Positions 6,378 to 14,500 of a stretch of DNA of 25,505 nt are shown in pieces. Position numbers and translations under genes: made by a program. The notes below the pieces were generated by a model. It did no database searches. It was not told where the DNA came from and was given only the letters and a program-made list of their open reading frames with translations. Position 1 is the first letter of the stretch. Each line of letters starts with the position of its first letter. This DNA is from Clostridia bacterium. GTDB taxonomy: Bacteria; Bacillota_A; Clostridia; Christensenellales; Aristaeellaceae. Location of the stretch: assembly GCA_017481065.1 (NCBI GenBank), contig JAFUPT010000148.1, positions 1 through 25,505 of the forward strand. Direction: 5' to 3'.

Positions 6378-7328
6378 ATGAAAAAGACTCTGGCTATCCT
6401 GCTGGCCCTGGTTATGATGCTGGGCTGCGCTTCTGCCCTGGCAGAGCTGACCTTCACCACCGGCGGCACCTCCGGTACCTATTATGCATTCGGCAATGTG
6501 CTGGCACAGTACATCACCAACAATTCCGAAGTTGCCGTCACCGCAGTTGCCGGCAACGGCTCCGCAGCCAACATCGACCTGCTGGACCTGGGCGATGCTC
6601 AGCTGGGCCTGGTTCAGAACGACGTAGCAAACTATGCTTACAACGGCATCCGCTTCGAGCAGTATGAAGGCATGCCCGTTGATACCTTCACCGCCCTGGC
6701 CGCTCTCTACGATGAGACCGTTCAGCTGGTTACCTGCAATCCTGAGATCAAGTCCATGGAAGACCTGCGCGGCAAGAACGTTTCCATCGGCTCCCAGGGC
6801 TCCGGCGTTTACTTCAACGCTCTGGACTTCCTGGCCGCTTATGGCATGACTGAAGAGGACATCGTTCCCCAGTACCTCTCCTTCGGCGATTCCGCAGAAG
6901 CCCTGAAGGATGGCAAGATCGACGCCGCATTCGTAGTAGCAGGCGCTCCCACCCCGGCAGTTACCGACCTGTGCACCACCAAGGGTGCATACCTGGTATC
7001 CCTGGATGATGCAGCCATCGCAAAGCTGCAGGAGATCAACAGCGCCTATTCCAAGGCCGTGATCCCCGCCGGCACCTATGAAGGCATCGATACCGATTCC
7101 ACCACCGTAGCCATCAAGGCCACCATCATCGCCAATGCAGATGTTTCCGAGGAAGATGCTTACACCATCGTATCCACCATCTTCGAAAATGCTGCCGATA
7201 TCGCAGTTGCACATGCAAAGGGCGCTGAGCTGGATCTGGCTTATGCTTCCGAGTGCGGCCTGCCCTACCATGCCGGCGCTGCCAAGTACTTCGCCGAGAA
7301 GGGCATCACCGTTCAGGTTGCTGAATAA
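6378..7328 (+). CDS. TAXI-family TRAP transporter substrate-binding protein
   Basis: 316-residue extracytoplasmic solute receptor. It starts at ATG 6378 with TGGAGGA (6364-6370) upstream. The signal sequence MKKTLAILLALVMMLGCASA is followed by the mature start LTFTTGGTSGTYYAFGN, the hallmark TAXI ligand-loop motif. The LGC in the signal is a possible but imperfect lipobox, with an alternative signal-peptidase I site at ALA; a lipoprotein anchor would suit a Gram-positive cell. Further family blocks are VTAVAGNGSAANI, LGLVQNDVANYA, LRGKNVSIGSQGSG and a C-terminal YHAGAAKYFAEKG. Known TAXI ligands include glutamate and related carboxylates; the ligand here is unknown. Codon bias suggests strong expression. 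Hairpins at 7354-7431 separate it from the permease. Confidence 0.93.
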   Translation: MKKTLAILLALVMMLGCASALAELTFTTGGTSGTYYAFGNVLAQYITNNSEVAVTAVAGNGSAANIDLLDLGDAQLGLVQNDVANYAYNGIRFEQYEGMPVDTFTALAALYDETVQLVTCNPEIKSMEDLRGKNVSIGSQGSGVYFNALDFLAAYGMTEEDIVPQYLSFGDSAEALKDGKIDAAFVVAGAPTPAVTDLCTTKGAYLVSLDDAAIAKLQEINSAYSKAVIPAGTYEGIDTDSTTVAIKATIIANADVSEEDAYTIVSTIFENAADIAVAHAKGAELDLAYASECGLPYHAGAAKYFAEKGITVQVAE

Positions 7329-7353
7329 AATCAAAAGGTTTTCCGTTTGGGTC

Positions 7354-7431
7354 GCTGATCCATTGCCGGATCAGCAAAAGCCGAGCAAAGCAGCGGGACT
7401 ACGGCGAGCAATCGCCCTAGTCCCTAGCTTT
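7354..7431 (+). promoter_or_regulatory. Intercistronic hairpins between binding protein and permease
   Basis: First hairpin: GCTGATCC (7354-7361), loop attgcc, GGATCAGC (7368-7375). Second: GGGACTA-c-GGCGA (7395-7407), loop gcaa, TCGCC-c-TAGTCCC (7412-7424), with an outer AAAGC/GCTTT pairing (7387-7391, 7427-7431). Neither has a T-run. They probably stabilise the binding-protein mRNA or reduce read-through into the permease, a common way to make more receptor than permease (inference). A weaker GCGGG/CCCGC pair follows at 7449-7467. Confidence 0.65.
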
Positions 7432-7484
7432 GTAGAGGAGCCGAAACAGCGGGAACAGCATACCCGCCGATTGGAGGTTAAGGA

Positions 7485-9494
7485 ATGAAAGATATGGAGA
7501 AGAACCCGAAGGTCGTCGAGCCCATCGTAGAGATGGAAGACGCCGATGTGGGCACTGCTGCGGATGTTGAAGCGGTAATGCGCAAGTATGACCGCGAATC
7601 CAACACCCGTATCTGGACCGGAAAGCCGAAGATTGTGGTCAGCTGCATTCTGGCGGCCTTTTCCGTGTTCTGCATTTATGTAACCCTGTTTGCAAATGTG
7701 CTGGAGCAGGTGCGCCTCACCAGCTTCATGGGTCTGATCATCATCATGGGTTATCTTACCTATCCTGCCAAGAAGGGCAGCATGAAGGAAAACTATATTC
7801 CTTGGTATGATATCGTTTTGATGGTGCTGGGCGCCGCATGTTTCTTCTATTATTGCTTCAATGCCGATGCAATCCTGAACATGCGCCTGGCCATCAAGCT
7901 CAAGGACCCGCTCTACACCGTGATCGGCGTGGTGGGCATCCTGGTGCTTGCCGAGCTCTGCCGCCGCTGCGTGGGTCTGCCGATCCTGTTTGTGGCCGCG
8001 TTCTTCATTATTTATACCTTTGCATCGGGCAAAACCCTGCCCCGCGTGAGCTACGAGCTGTTCTTCGGTGACAACGGCATCCTGACCACCCCGGTCAGCG
8101 TCTGCTCGAAGTACATAGTGGTATTCATCATCTTCGGCGCCTTCCTTGAGAGAACCGGCGTTGCCGATTTCTTCATCAGCTTCGCAAACGCCATCTGCGG
8201 CTCCGCTTCCGGCGGCCCCGCCAAGGTTGCGGTTATCGCCAGCGCCCTGGAAGGCATGGTTTCCGGTTCTTCCGTAGGCAACACCGTTGGTTCCGGCTCC
8301 ATCACCATCCCCATGATGAAGAAGCTGGGCTACAAGCCTGAATTCGCAGGCGCGGTTGAAGCTGCCGCTTCCACCGGCGGCCAGATCATGCCCCCCATCA
8401 TGGGCGCCGCTGCCTTCCTGATGGCGGACTACCTGGGCGTGCCCTATTCCAACATCATTGTCCGCGCCATCCTGCCGGCAGTGCTGTATTTCATGGGCAT
8501 CTTCATCGCCGTACATTTCGAAGCCAAGAAGCAGGGCCTGAAGGGCCTCAGCCGCGATCAGCTGCCCCGCATCAAGTCCCTCATCGCAGACAGCTACCTG
8601 CTGCTGCCGATGATCGTGCTGGTATATCTGGTTTGCTCCAACACCCGCACCATGCAGTTCTCCGCATCCGTCGCCATCCTGGTCGCCATCGTGATCGGCT
8701 TCATCAATAACTTCATGAAGCAGAAGCGCGCCGGCGGCGTGCATGGCAAGCAGCTGATGAAGGAAACCGGCAAGATGATCTTTGATTCCATGGAAGCCGG
8801 CGGACGCAGCAGCGTTTCCGTTGCGGTTGCCTGCGGCGTGGCCGGCATCATCTGCGGCTGCATCACCGTAACCGGCCTCGCTTCCAAGCTGATCAACTTC
8901 ATCATCGGCATCTCCGGCGCTTCCAGCCTGCTGGCCCTGGTGCTCACCATGCTCTGCTGCATCGTGCTGGGCATGGGCGTTCCCACCACCGCGAACTACT
9001 GCATCATGGCTTCCACCTGCGCGCCGATCCTGATCAAGATGGGCATCAACCCCATCGCGGCCCACATGTTCGTGTTCTACTTCGGCATCGTTGCAGATAT
9101 CACCCCGCCGGTGGCCCTGGCTGCCTATGCGGGCTCCGCAATTGCCAAGTCCAACCCGATGAAAACAGCGCTCACAGCCACACGATTGGCCATCGCAGCG
9201 TTCATCATTCCCTTCGTATTCGCTTACGACCCCAGCATGCTGTTCATCGATACCGTTTGGTATGACGTCGTGCTGATCACCATCACCTCCATCCTCGGCA
9301 TGGTGGGCGTTGGTACCGCTCTGAGCGCATACTTCATCACCGATATGAACATCGTCGAGCGCTTGCTCGCAATCGTCGGCGGCATCCTCTGCATCATCCC
9401 CGGCCTTGCAACCGACCTGGCTGGCATCGCCATCCTGGCAGTGATCGTGGTATTCCAGGTAATGAAGAAAAAGAAGCATGCCGCTGCTGCTTAA
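7485..9494 (+). CDS. TRAP transporter fused permease (DctQM-type, TAXI partner)
   Basis: 669-residue integral membrane protein in which the small DctQ-like and large DctM-like TRAP subunits are fused, as is usual for TAXI systems. A hydrophilic N-terminus of about 45 residues precedes many hydrophobic helices. The conserved block SASGGPAKVAVIASALEG followed by SGSSVGNTVGSGSIT and AAASTGGQIMPPIMGAAAF, and the later GMGVPTTANYCIMAS, define the family. It uses an ion gradient to import the ligand delivered by the upstream receptor. GGAGG (7475-7479) lies five bases before ATG 7485. The protein ends in a basic KKKKHAAAA tail, and its TAA stop falls inside the first hairpin of the array at 9491. 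Confidence 0.94.
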   Translation: MKDMEKNPKVVEPIVEMEDADVGTAADVEAVMRKYDRESNTRIWTGKPKIVVSCILAAFSVFCIYVTLFANVLEQVRLTSFMGLIIIMGYLTYPAKKGSMKENYIPWYDIVLMVLGAACFFYYCFNADAILNMRLAIKLKDPLYTVIGVVGILVLAELCRRCVGLPILFVAAFFIIYTFASGKTLPRVSYELFFGDNGILTTPVSVCSKYIVVFIIFGAFLERTGVADFFISFANAICGSASGGPAKVAVIASALEGMVSGSSVGNTVGSGSITIPMMKKLGYKPEFAGAVEAAASTGGQIMPPIMGAAAFLMADYLGVPYSNIIVRAILPAVLYFMGIFIAVHFEAKKQGLKGLSRDQLPRIKSLIADSYLLLPMIVLVYLVCSNTRTMQFSASVAILVAIVIGFINNFMKQKRAGGVHGKQLMKETGKMIFDSMEAGGRSSVSVAVACGVAGIICGCITVTGLASKLINFIIGISGASSLLALVLTMLCCIVLGMGVPTTANYCIMASTCAPILIKMGINPIAAHMFVFYFGIVADITPPVALAAYAGSAIAKSNPMKTALTATRLAIAAFIIPFVFAYDPSMLFIDTVWYDVVLITITSILGMVGVGTALSAYFITDMNIVERLLAIVGGILCIIPGLATDLAGIAILAVIVVFQVMKKKKHAAAA

Positions 9495-9603
9495 GGGACG
9501 CCGTCCCTTAAGAATCCCTGCTGGGGCTTTGCCCCAGACCCCACCAGAGGACGCTGTCCTCTGAACTCCTGCCAAAGGGAATGATTCCCTTTGGAAACCC
9601 CGG
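9491..9603 (+). repeat. Hairpin array B (four modules) after the TRAP permease
   Basis: Modules: TTAAGGGAC-gcc-GTCCCTTAA (9491-9511, containing the permease stop codon), CTGGGGC-ttt-GCCCCAG (9521-9537), CAGAGGAC-gct-GTCCTCTG (9545-9563), and 11-bp arms CCAAAGGGAAT around one base (9572-9594). The joints are GAATCCCTG, ACCCCAC, AACTCCTGC and AAACCCCGG. A U-tailed terminator closes the array. All arms pair perfectly though the stems differ. Confidence 0.88.
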
Positions 9604-9606
9604 TAT

Positions 9607-9631
9607 AAAAGGCACGCGTTGCGTGCCTTTT
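9607..9631. terminator. Rho-independent terminator closing array B
   Basis: AAAAGGCACGC (9607-9617), loop gtt, GCGTGCCTTTT (9621-9631), an 11-bp perfect stem with an A-run and a T-run, so usable in both directions. The next 100 bases hold no gene; a short GGCGG/CCGCC hairpin at 9701-9721 resembles common clostridial intergenic repeats. Confidence 0.9.
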
Positions 9632-9735
9632 AATTATATTGAATAAAAACAAGGGCTTATCCTTGAACAGTATCTGTTCTAATCGAAAAAGAATTGTAGG
9701 GCGGAATGCCACATCCCGCCGCCAAATCCTTTTCA

Positions 9736-9764
9736 CAAATCGTGCCGCCTTCCGGCACGATTTG
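9736..9764. terminator. Terminator-like hairpin, copy 1 of a reused stem
   Basis: CAAATCGTGCCG (9736-9747) pairs with CGGCACGATTTG (9753-9764). The same 12-bp stem, with a different loop, recurs at 14448-14476. On the - strand it ends the array at 9779-9856. Confidence 0.8.
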
Positions 9765-9778
9765 TTTTGCTGAGGGGT

Positions 9779-9856
9779 CCAGGGGAAATCATTTCCCCTG
9801 GCAGGGGGGGGACAGAGTCCCCCACGAAGGGGTTCTTAGGGGACTCCGTCCCCTAA
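9779..9856 (-). repeat. Hairpin array C (three modules), upstream of lepA
   Basis: Modules on the + strand: 11-bp arms CCAGGGGAAAT around one base (9779-9801), GGGGGAC-aga-GTCCCCC (9807-9823), and TTAGGGGAC-tcc-GTCCCCTAA (9836-9856). The joints GAAGGGGTT and GAGGGGTCC are linker reverse complements, so the array points leftward. Unlike the other arrays it follows no gene on its strand; lepA is transcribed away from it. Confidence 0.85.
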
Positions 9857-9861
9857 GCCCC

Positions 9862-9890
9862 TTGATTTTTTACGCCAAATCCTGTATGAT
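9862..9890 (+). promoter_or_regulatory. Sigma-A promoter of lepA
   Basis: TTGATT (9862-9867), 17-base spacer, TATGAT (9885-9890), five bases downstream of array C. The leader to GTG 9951 is about 54 bases. Confidence 0.7.
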
Positions 9891-9950
9891 AATCTTGGAT
9901 TATAAGGGAAGGAATATCCTTTTCCATTTCGATATATGGGAGGAACAAAC

Positions 9951-11660
9951 GTGTCGAACTACGACCAGAGCAAAATTCGCAATTTCAGCATCATCGCGCA
10001 CATTGACCACGGCAAGAGCACGCTGGCGGACCGCATCCTTGAAAAGACGGGCGCCATGCAGAAGCGCGAGATGACCGAGCAGGTGCTCGACAGCATGGAT
10101 CTCGAGCGCGAGCGCGGCATCACCATCAAATCCAAGGCGGTGCGCATGAATTACACCGCCAAGGACGGCCAGACCTACGAGCTGAACCTGATCGATACTC
10201 CCGGCCATGTGGACTTCACCTACGAAGTATCCCGCGCGCTGGCGGCCTGCGAGGGCGCGATCCTCGTGGTGGACGCATCCCAGGGCATCGAGGCGCAGAC
10301 CCTGGCCAATGTATATCTCGCGCTGGATCATGACCTGGAGATCCTGCCGGTAATCAACAAGATCGACCTGCCCAGCGCCCAGCCGGACGTGGTAAAGCAG
10401 GAGATCGAGGATGAAATCGGCCTGGATACCGAGGGCTGCCCGCTGATTTCCGCCAAGCAGGGCATCGGCATCGAGGATGTGCTGGAGGCGGTGGTGGAGA
10501 AGATTCCCTCGCCCGAGGATGATCCGGACGCCCCGCTGCAGGCGCTGATCTTCGATTCCTACTATGACAACTATCGCGGCGCCATCTCCTCCGTGCGCGT
10601 GAAGAGCGGCAGCGTGAAGGTGGGCGACCGCATCCGCATGATGGCGGGCAAGTGCGAGTTTGACGTCACCGAGGTGGGCTCCTACCGCCCGCTGGGCTAT
10701 GCGCCGAAGGATGCGCTGCGGGCCGGCGAGGTGGGCTATATCGCCGCCTCCATCAAGGATATCGCCGATGTGCATGTGGGCGATACCATCACCCTCGCGG
10801 AAAATCCCGCCGCCGAGCCGCTGCCGGGCTATAAGCCGGTGCTGCCCATGGTGTACTGCGGCATCTATCCCGCCGACGGTGCAGATTATGAATCCCTGCG
10901 CGACGCCCTCGAGCGCCTGCGCCTGAACGACGCCGCCCTCTCCTACGAGCCGGAGACCTCCGTGGCCCTGGGCTATGGCTTCCGCTGCGGCTTCCTGGGC
11001 CTGCTGCACATGGAAATCATCCAGCAGCGGCTGGAGCGCGAGTTTGATCTCGACCTCGTCACTACCGCGCCCAGCGTCGTTTACAAGGTAAACAAGACCG
11101 ACGGCACCCAGGTGATGATCGATAACCCCACCAACCTGCCCTCCGTGCAGGAAATTGAATCCATGGAGGAGCCCTTCGTGGATGCGTCCGTGATCACCCC
11201 CCAGGATTTCGTGGGCGCGATCATGGAGCTCTGCCAGGATAAGCGCGGCATCTTCCGCGATATGAAGTACATCGAGGGCGGCCGCGTGATGCTGAGCTAC
11301 GATATGCCGCTGAATGAAGTGATCTACGATTTCTTCGACCAGCTCAAATCCCGCACCCGCGGCTATGCATCCTTTGACTATGAGCTCAAGGGCTACGTCA
11401 AGAGTGATCTTGTGAAGCTGGACATGCTGCTCAACGGCGACCAGTGCGACGCCCTCTCCATCATCGTGCACCGCGACCGCGCCTATCCGAGAGGACGCTC
11501 CATCGCCGAGAAGCTCAAGGAAGCCATTCCGCGGCAGATGTTTGAAATTCCGATCCAGGCGGCCATCGGCGGCAAGGTAATCGCCCGCGAGACCGTAAAG
11601 GCCCTGCGCAAGGATGTACTTGCCAAGTGCTACGGCGGCGACATCACTCGAAAGAAGTAG
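9951..11660 (+). CDS. lepA: LepA/EF4 ribosome-associated GTPase, C-terminus cut by an amber codon
   Basis: Translational GTPase that acts on the ribosome in initiation, back-translocation or assembly. The start is GTG 9951 with GGGAGG (9938-9943) seven bases upstream; the ATG at 9936 overlaps that site. G motifs are clear: AHIDHGKST (residues 16-24), [17 protein letters not shown] and NKIDLP, followed by EF-Tu-like domain 2, EF-G-like domains and the LepA C-terminal domain ending [13 protein letters not shown] then stands at codon 570, where LepA normally has a third Lys. The frame stays open behind it for 32 perfectly LepA-like codons to TAA 11757-11759. The encoded protein is 569 residues instead of 602. 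It may be a real truncation, a read-through product or a sequence error. hemW follows, as is common in Firmicutes. Confidence 0.93.
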   Translation: MSNYDQSKIRNFSIIAHIDHGKSTLADRILEKTGAMQKREMTEQVLDSMDLERERGITIKSKAVRMNYTAKDGQTYELNLIDTPGHVDFTYEVSRALAACEGAILVVDASQGIEAQTLANVYLALDHDLEILPVINKIDLPSAQPDVVKQEIEDEIGLDTEGCPLISAKQGIGIEDVLEAVVEKIPSPEDDPDAPLQALIFDSYYDNYRGAISSVRVKSGSVKVGDRIRMMAGKCEFDVTEVGSYRPLGYAPKDALRAGEVGYIAASIKDIADVHVGDTITLAENPAAEPLPGYKPVLPMVYCGIYPADGADYESLRDALERLRLNDAALSYEPETSVALGYGFRCGFLGLLHMEIIQQRLEREFDLDLVTTAPSVVYKVNKTDGTQVMIDNPTNLPSVQEIESMEEPFVDASVITPQDFVGAIMELCQDKRGIFRDMKYIEGGRVMLSYDMPLNEVIYDFFDQLKSRTRGYASFDYELKGYVKSDLVKLDMLLNGDQCDALSIIVHRDRAYPRGRSIAEKLKEAIPRQMFEIPIQAAIGGKVIARETVKALRKDVLAKCYGGDITRKK

Positions 11661-11759
11661 CTGCTTGAAAAGCAGAAGGAAGGCAAGAAGCGCATGCGCC
11701 AGGTGGGTACGGTAGCCGTGCCGAGCGAGGCATTCATGGCCGTCCTGAAAATGGATTAA
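11661..11759 (+). other. In-frame lepA tail beyond the amber codon
   Basis: Continuing in the lepA frame gives [16 protein letters not shown], then a [16 protein letters not shown] ending and TAA. This is the normal conserved LepA C-terminal tail, with no frameshift and no other stop. The selection visible here shows that the tail was translated until recently or still is. Confidence 0.9.
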
Positions 11760-11820
11760 TTGGAGCAAGCGCTGATTACTCGATGGCAGTGTCAGGCTTG
11801 TCTGATACAGCATCTGCTTC

Positions 11821-11866
11821 CTGCAGAAAGCTTGACTTAGCGCCACTAAGCCTGCGCTTTCTGCAG
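11821..11866. repeat. Large inverted repeat between lepA and hemW
   Basis: CTGCAGAAAGC (11821-11831) and GCTTTCTGCAG (11856-11866) are perfect 11-bp arms around 24 bases, which contain a second pair CTTAG/CTAAG (11836-11840, 11846-11850). There is no T-run, so it is not a standard terminator. The surrounding 208-bp gap (11760-11967) holds no convincing gene. Confidence 0.6.
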
Positions 11867-11967
11867 TTGCATCTGCCGCATCATACTGTGCCTGCCATAC
11901 CATCTCGTCAATCATCGATTGCTCTGACGGCATCTTTTCCGCCATCTGCTTCATGAAGGGAGATCCC

Positions 11968-13092
11968 ATGCAACCCCTTGCAATCTACATCCACGTCCCC
12001 TTCTGCGTGCGCAAGTGCGCATACTGCGATTTTGCATCCTTTTCCGGAAGGCAGGATGTGTGGAAGAATTATTTTGAAGTCCTGTTGGGCGAAATCGACG
12101 CCTGGGGAGAAGAACTGCGCACGCGAGTAGTGCGCAGCGTCTTTTTCGGGGGCGGCACGCCGAGCCTTGTGCCTGCGGAGTATATTTCCGCCGCGCTGAA
12201 CAGGCTCCGCAGCCATGCCGCGCTCTCCCCGGACTGCGAAATCACCATCGAGGCCAATCCCGGCACGCTCACTTCGGAGAAGCTGCGCATCTACCGGGAG
12301 GCCGGGGTGAACCGCATCTCCATCGGCGTGCAGAGCTTTGATGGGGAACTCTTAAAGAGCCTTGGAAGAATCCATTCCCCCGAAGAAGCCGAACAGGCGG
12401 TGCGCATGGCCTGGGAAGCCGGGTTTGAAAACATCAGCATCGACCTGATGTACGCCCTGCCGGGGCAGAACATGGCAAAGTGGCTGGAAACGCTGAAAAG
12501 GGCCGTATCCCTGCCGGTTCAGCACATCTCGGCTTACTCCCTGATCGTGGAGGAGGGCACGGAGATGGCGCGGCGGGTGGAATCCGGGGAAGTTTCCGTT
12601 CCCGACGATGACAGCGTGAACGAAATGCAGCGCATGGCCGTGGATTTCCTCGGCAAAAGCGGCTTTGCCCGCTATGAAATCTCGAATTATGCCCGCCCGG
12701 GCTGCGAATCCCGCCACAACATCACCTATTGGCAGGTGGGGGAATACCTGGGCCTCGGCAGCGCGGCGCATTCGCTTCTGAACAACGATCGCTTCGCCAA
12801 CCCGCCGGAATTGGAGAGCTATCTCGCGGGGCAGCGGATGCTGGGCCGGGAGGCGCGGAGCCTTTCCGACCAAAAGGAAGAGCACATCATGCTGGAAACC
12901 CGCATGCTGCGCGGGCTGGATCTGAATGGATGGCGGGAAAAATTCGGCGAGGATTTCTGCGCAGCGCGCGCAGCTGCGATCCGAAAATTGGAAAATTATG
13001 GCCTGATTGAAATGGAAAATGGCTTCCTGCGGCTCACTGCCATGGGGCTGGAGCTGCAGGACAGCGTGGTTTTGGAATTGCTGGAGGATTAA
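11968..13092 (+). CDS. hemW: Radical SAM heme chaperone HemW
   Basis: 374-residue radical SAM protein of the HemN/HemW family. The [4Fe-4S] ligands are Cys13, Cys17 and Cys20 in PFCVRKCAYCDF, followed by FFGGGTPSLV, EANPGTLT, the RISIGVQSFD block and a C-terminal HNITYW. These features and the lepA neighbourhood fit HemW, a heme-inserting chaperone, better than true coproporphyrinogen dehydrogenase. The start is ATG 11968, with AGGGAGA (11956-11962) upstream; an in-frame ATG at 11953 overlaps no good ribosome site. The stop is one base before the next start, and that gene's GGAGG lies inside the hemW end. In many Firmicutes hrcA-grpE-dnaK follow hemW; here they do not. Confidence 0.92.
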   Translation: MQPLAIYIHVPFCVRKCAYCDFASFSGRQDVWKNYFEVLLGEIDAWGEELRTRVVRSVFFGGGTPSLVPAEYISAALNRLRSHAALSPDCEITIEANPGTLTSEKLRIYREAGVNRISIGVQSFDGELLKSLGRIHSPEEAEQAVRMAWEAGFENISIDLMYALPGQNMAKWLETLKRAVSLPVQHISAYSLIVEEGTEMARRVESGEVSVPDDDSVNEMQRMAVDFLGKSGFARYEISNYARPGCESRHNITYWQVGEYLGLGSAAHSLLNNDRFANPPELESYLAGQRMLGREARSLSDQKEEHIMLETRMLRGLDLNGWREKFGEDFCAARAAAIRKLENYGLIEMENGFLRLTAMGLELQDSVVLELLED

Positions 13093-13093
13093 A

Positions 13094-14374
13094 ATGGCAA
13101 GAAATACCGATCTTTCCCTGCGGAACCAGTTGATTTACCAGGTTTATGTGCGCAACCATACTCCGGAGGGTACCTTCCGGGCGCTGGAAAGCGACCTGCC
13201 CCGGATTCGCGCGCTGGGCACGGATATCATTTACCTGATGCCCATCCATCCCATCGGCGTGGAGGGGAAGAAGGGCAGCCTCGGCTGCCCCTACGCCAAC
13301 CGGGATTACCGAACTGTGAACCCCGCCTACGGCACGATGGAGGATTTCATCCATCTGGTGGATGAAATCCATGAAAACGGCATGAAGTGCATCATCGATG
13401 TGGTGTACAACCACACCTCCCCGGATTCCACCCTGCGCCATGAACACCCGGAATTCTTCTACCACGCCCCGGACGGCAGCTTCGGCAACCGCTTCGGCGA
13501 CTGGGCGGATGTGATCGATTTGGATTACGGAAACCGCGTCCTCTGGGATTACCAGATTGAGAGCCTGAAAATGTGGGCGAAGATCGTGGACGGCTTCCGC
13601 TGCGATGTGGCCTCGCTGGTGCCGCTGGCTTTCTGGATCGAAGCGCGCAAGGCCTGCGCTGCAGTGAAGGAAAACCTGGTCTGGCTGGCGGAGACCGTGC
13701 ACAAGAGCTTCCAGTGCGCCGCCCGCCGGGAAGGCATGGATGCGATTTATTCCGATGCGGAGGGCTACGAGGCCTTCGATATCGAATATGGCTATGATAT
13801 CCGGGAACTGCTGGATGATTACTGGGCGGGCAAGCGTCCCCTGCATGAGTGGGTGGAGGCGCTGAACAGCCAGGAATGCGGCTATCCGAAGAATTATATC
13901 AAGCTGCGCTGCCTGGAAAACCATGACCAGCCGAGGATTGCGGGCAGGATTTCCGATCCCGCGGCTCTCTCCAACTGGCATGCCATGATGTTCATGCTCA
14001 AGGGCACGCCGATGATCTATTCCGGCGAGGAATTCTGCGACGCCAACCAGCCCAGCCTCTTCGATATCGATCCGGTGAACTGGAATGGCCGGGATATCTC
14101 CGATGAAATCCGCCGCCTGGCAGCGCTCAAGAAGTGGATGCCGGAGGACGGCTGGTTCCATGCGGAAGCGGACGATGCGCAGGATGCGATGATCGTGCAT
14201 GTGGGCGATCGTGAACGGGAATTCATCGGTATTTTCAGCCTGAAGGGCGGGCCCGTGAAGCTGAAGCTGGAAGCGCCGGACGGCAGCTATACCGATCTCA
14301 TCTCCAGCGCCGTTATGGAAATAAAGGACGGCGAAATCGAAACCGCCGGCCCCGTGGTGCTGAAGGTAAAGTAA
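13094..14374 (+). CDS. GH13 alpha-amylase-family glycosidase (cytoplasmic)
   Basis: 426-residue (beta/alpha)8 enzyme acting on alpha-glucosidic bonds. The four GH13 regions are present: DVVYNHTS (residues 102-109), GFRCDVAS with nucleophile Asp171, WLAETV with acid/base Glu200, and ENHDQPR with Asp278. No signal peptide is visible, so it should act in the cytosol on imported or stored maltodextrin-like glucans. It is shorter than most amylases and has only a small C-terminal beta-domain. GGAGG (13083-13087) lies six bases before ATG 13094, inside the hemW end, so it is co-transcribed with hemW. Substrate and hydrolase-versus-transferase activity are undetermined. Confidence 0.9.
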   Translation: MARNTDLSLRNQLIYQVYVRNHTPEGTFRALESDLPRIRALGTDIIYLMPIHPIGVEGKKGSLGCPYANRDYRTVNPAYGTMEDFIHLVDEIHENGMKCIIDVVYNHTSPDSTLRHEHPEFFYHAPDGSFGNRFGDWADVIDLDYGNRVLWDYQIESLKMWAKIVDGFRCDVASLVPLAFWIEARKACAAVKENLVWLAETVHKSFQCAARREGMDAIYSDAEGYEAFDIEYGYDIRELLDDYWAGKRPLHEWVEALNSQECGYPKNYIKLRCLENHDQPRIAGRISDPAALSNWHAMMFMLKGTPMIYSGEEFCDANQPSLFDIDPVNWNGRDISDEIRRLAALKKWMPEDGWFHAEADDAQDAMIVHVGDREREFIGIFSLKGGPVKLKLEAPDGSYTDLISSAVMEIKDGEIETAGPVVLKVK

Positions 14375-14384
14375 GGGGATGATG

Positions 14385-14440
14385 GCAGGGACGCTGTCCC
14401 TGCACCCCTGCCAAAGGGACAGTGTCCCTTTGGAAACCCC
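14385..14440 (+). repeat. Hairpin array D, + strand half (two modules)
   Basis: GCAGGGAC-gct-GTCCCTGC (14385-14403), joint ACCCCTG (14404-14410), CCAAAGGGAC-agt-GTCCCTTTGG (14411-14433), joint AAACCCC (14434-14440), then the terminator at 14448. Starts ten bases after the glycosidase stop. Confidence 0.88.
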
Positions 14441-14447
14441 ACAAAAA

Positions 14448-14476
14448 CAAATCGTGCCGGAAAGCGGCACGATTTG
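14448..14476. terminator. Terminator-like hairpin, copy 2 of a reused stem
   Basis: CAAATCGTGCCG (14448-14459), loop gaaag, CGGCACGATTTG (14465-14476). The arms are identical to those at 9736-9764. Confidence 0.82.
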
Positions 14477-14500
14477 TAAGAAAACATATCTTTATCATTC

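Noticed and set aside
7371..9575. Long - strand frame (734 codons) opposite the TRAP permease
   Set aside because: His/Gly/Asp-rich antisense translation of membrane-protein codons, no motifs.
9951..11759. Genome-wide recoding of TAG as sense, to rescue lepA
   Set aside because: The nucleotidyltransferase gene ends in TAG directly before its terminator, so TAG acts as a stop in this genome; only local read-through remains possible.
9900..11969. Long - strand open frame of 689 codons opposite lepA
   Set aside because: It is a shadow of the lepA codon pattern, overlaps a certain gene, and its product shows no recognisable motif.
11760..11969. The - strand peptide starting MGSPFMKQMAEKMPSEQ as a possible gene remnant
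   Set aside because: It has no ribosome site or recognisable family and runs straight on into lepA antisense.
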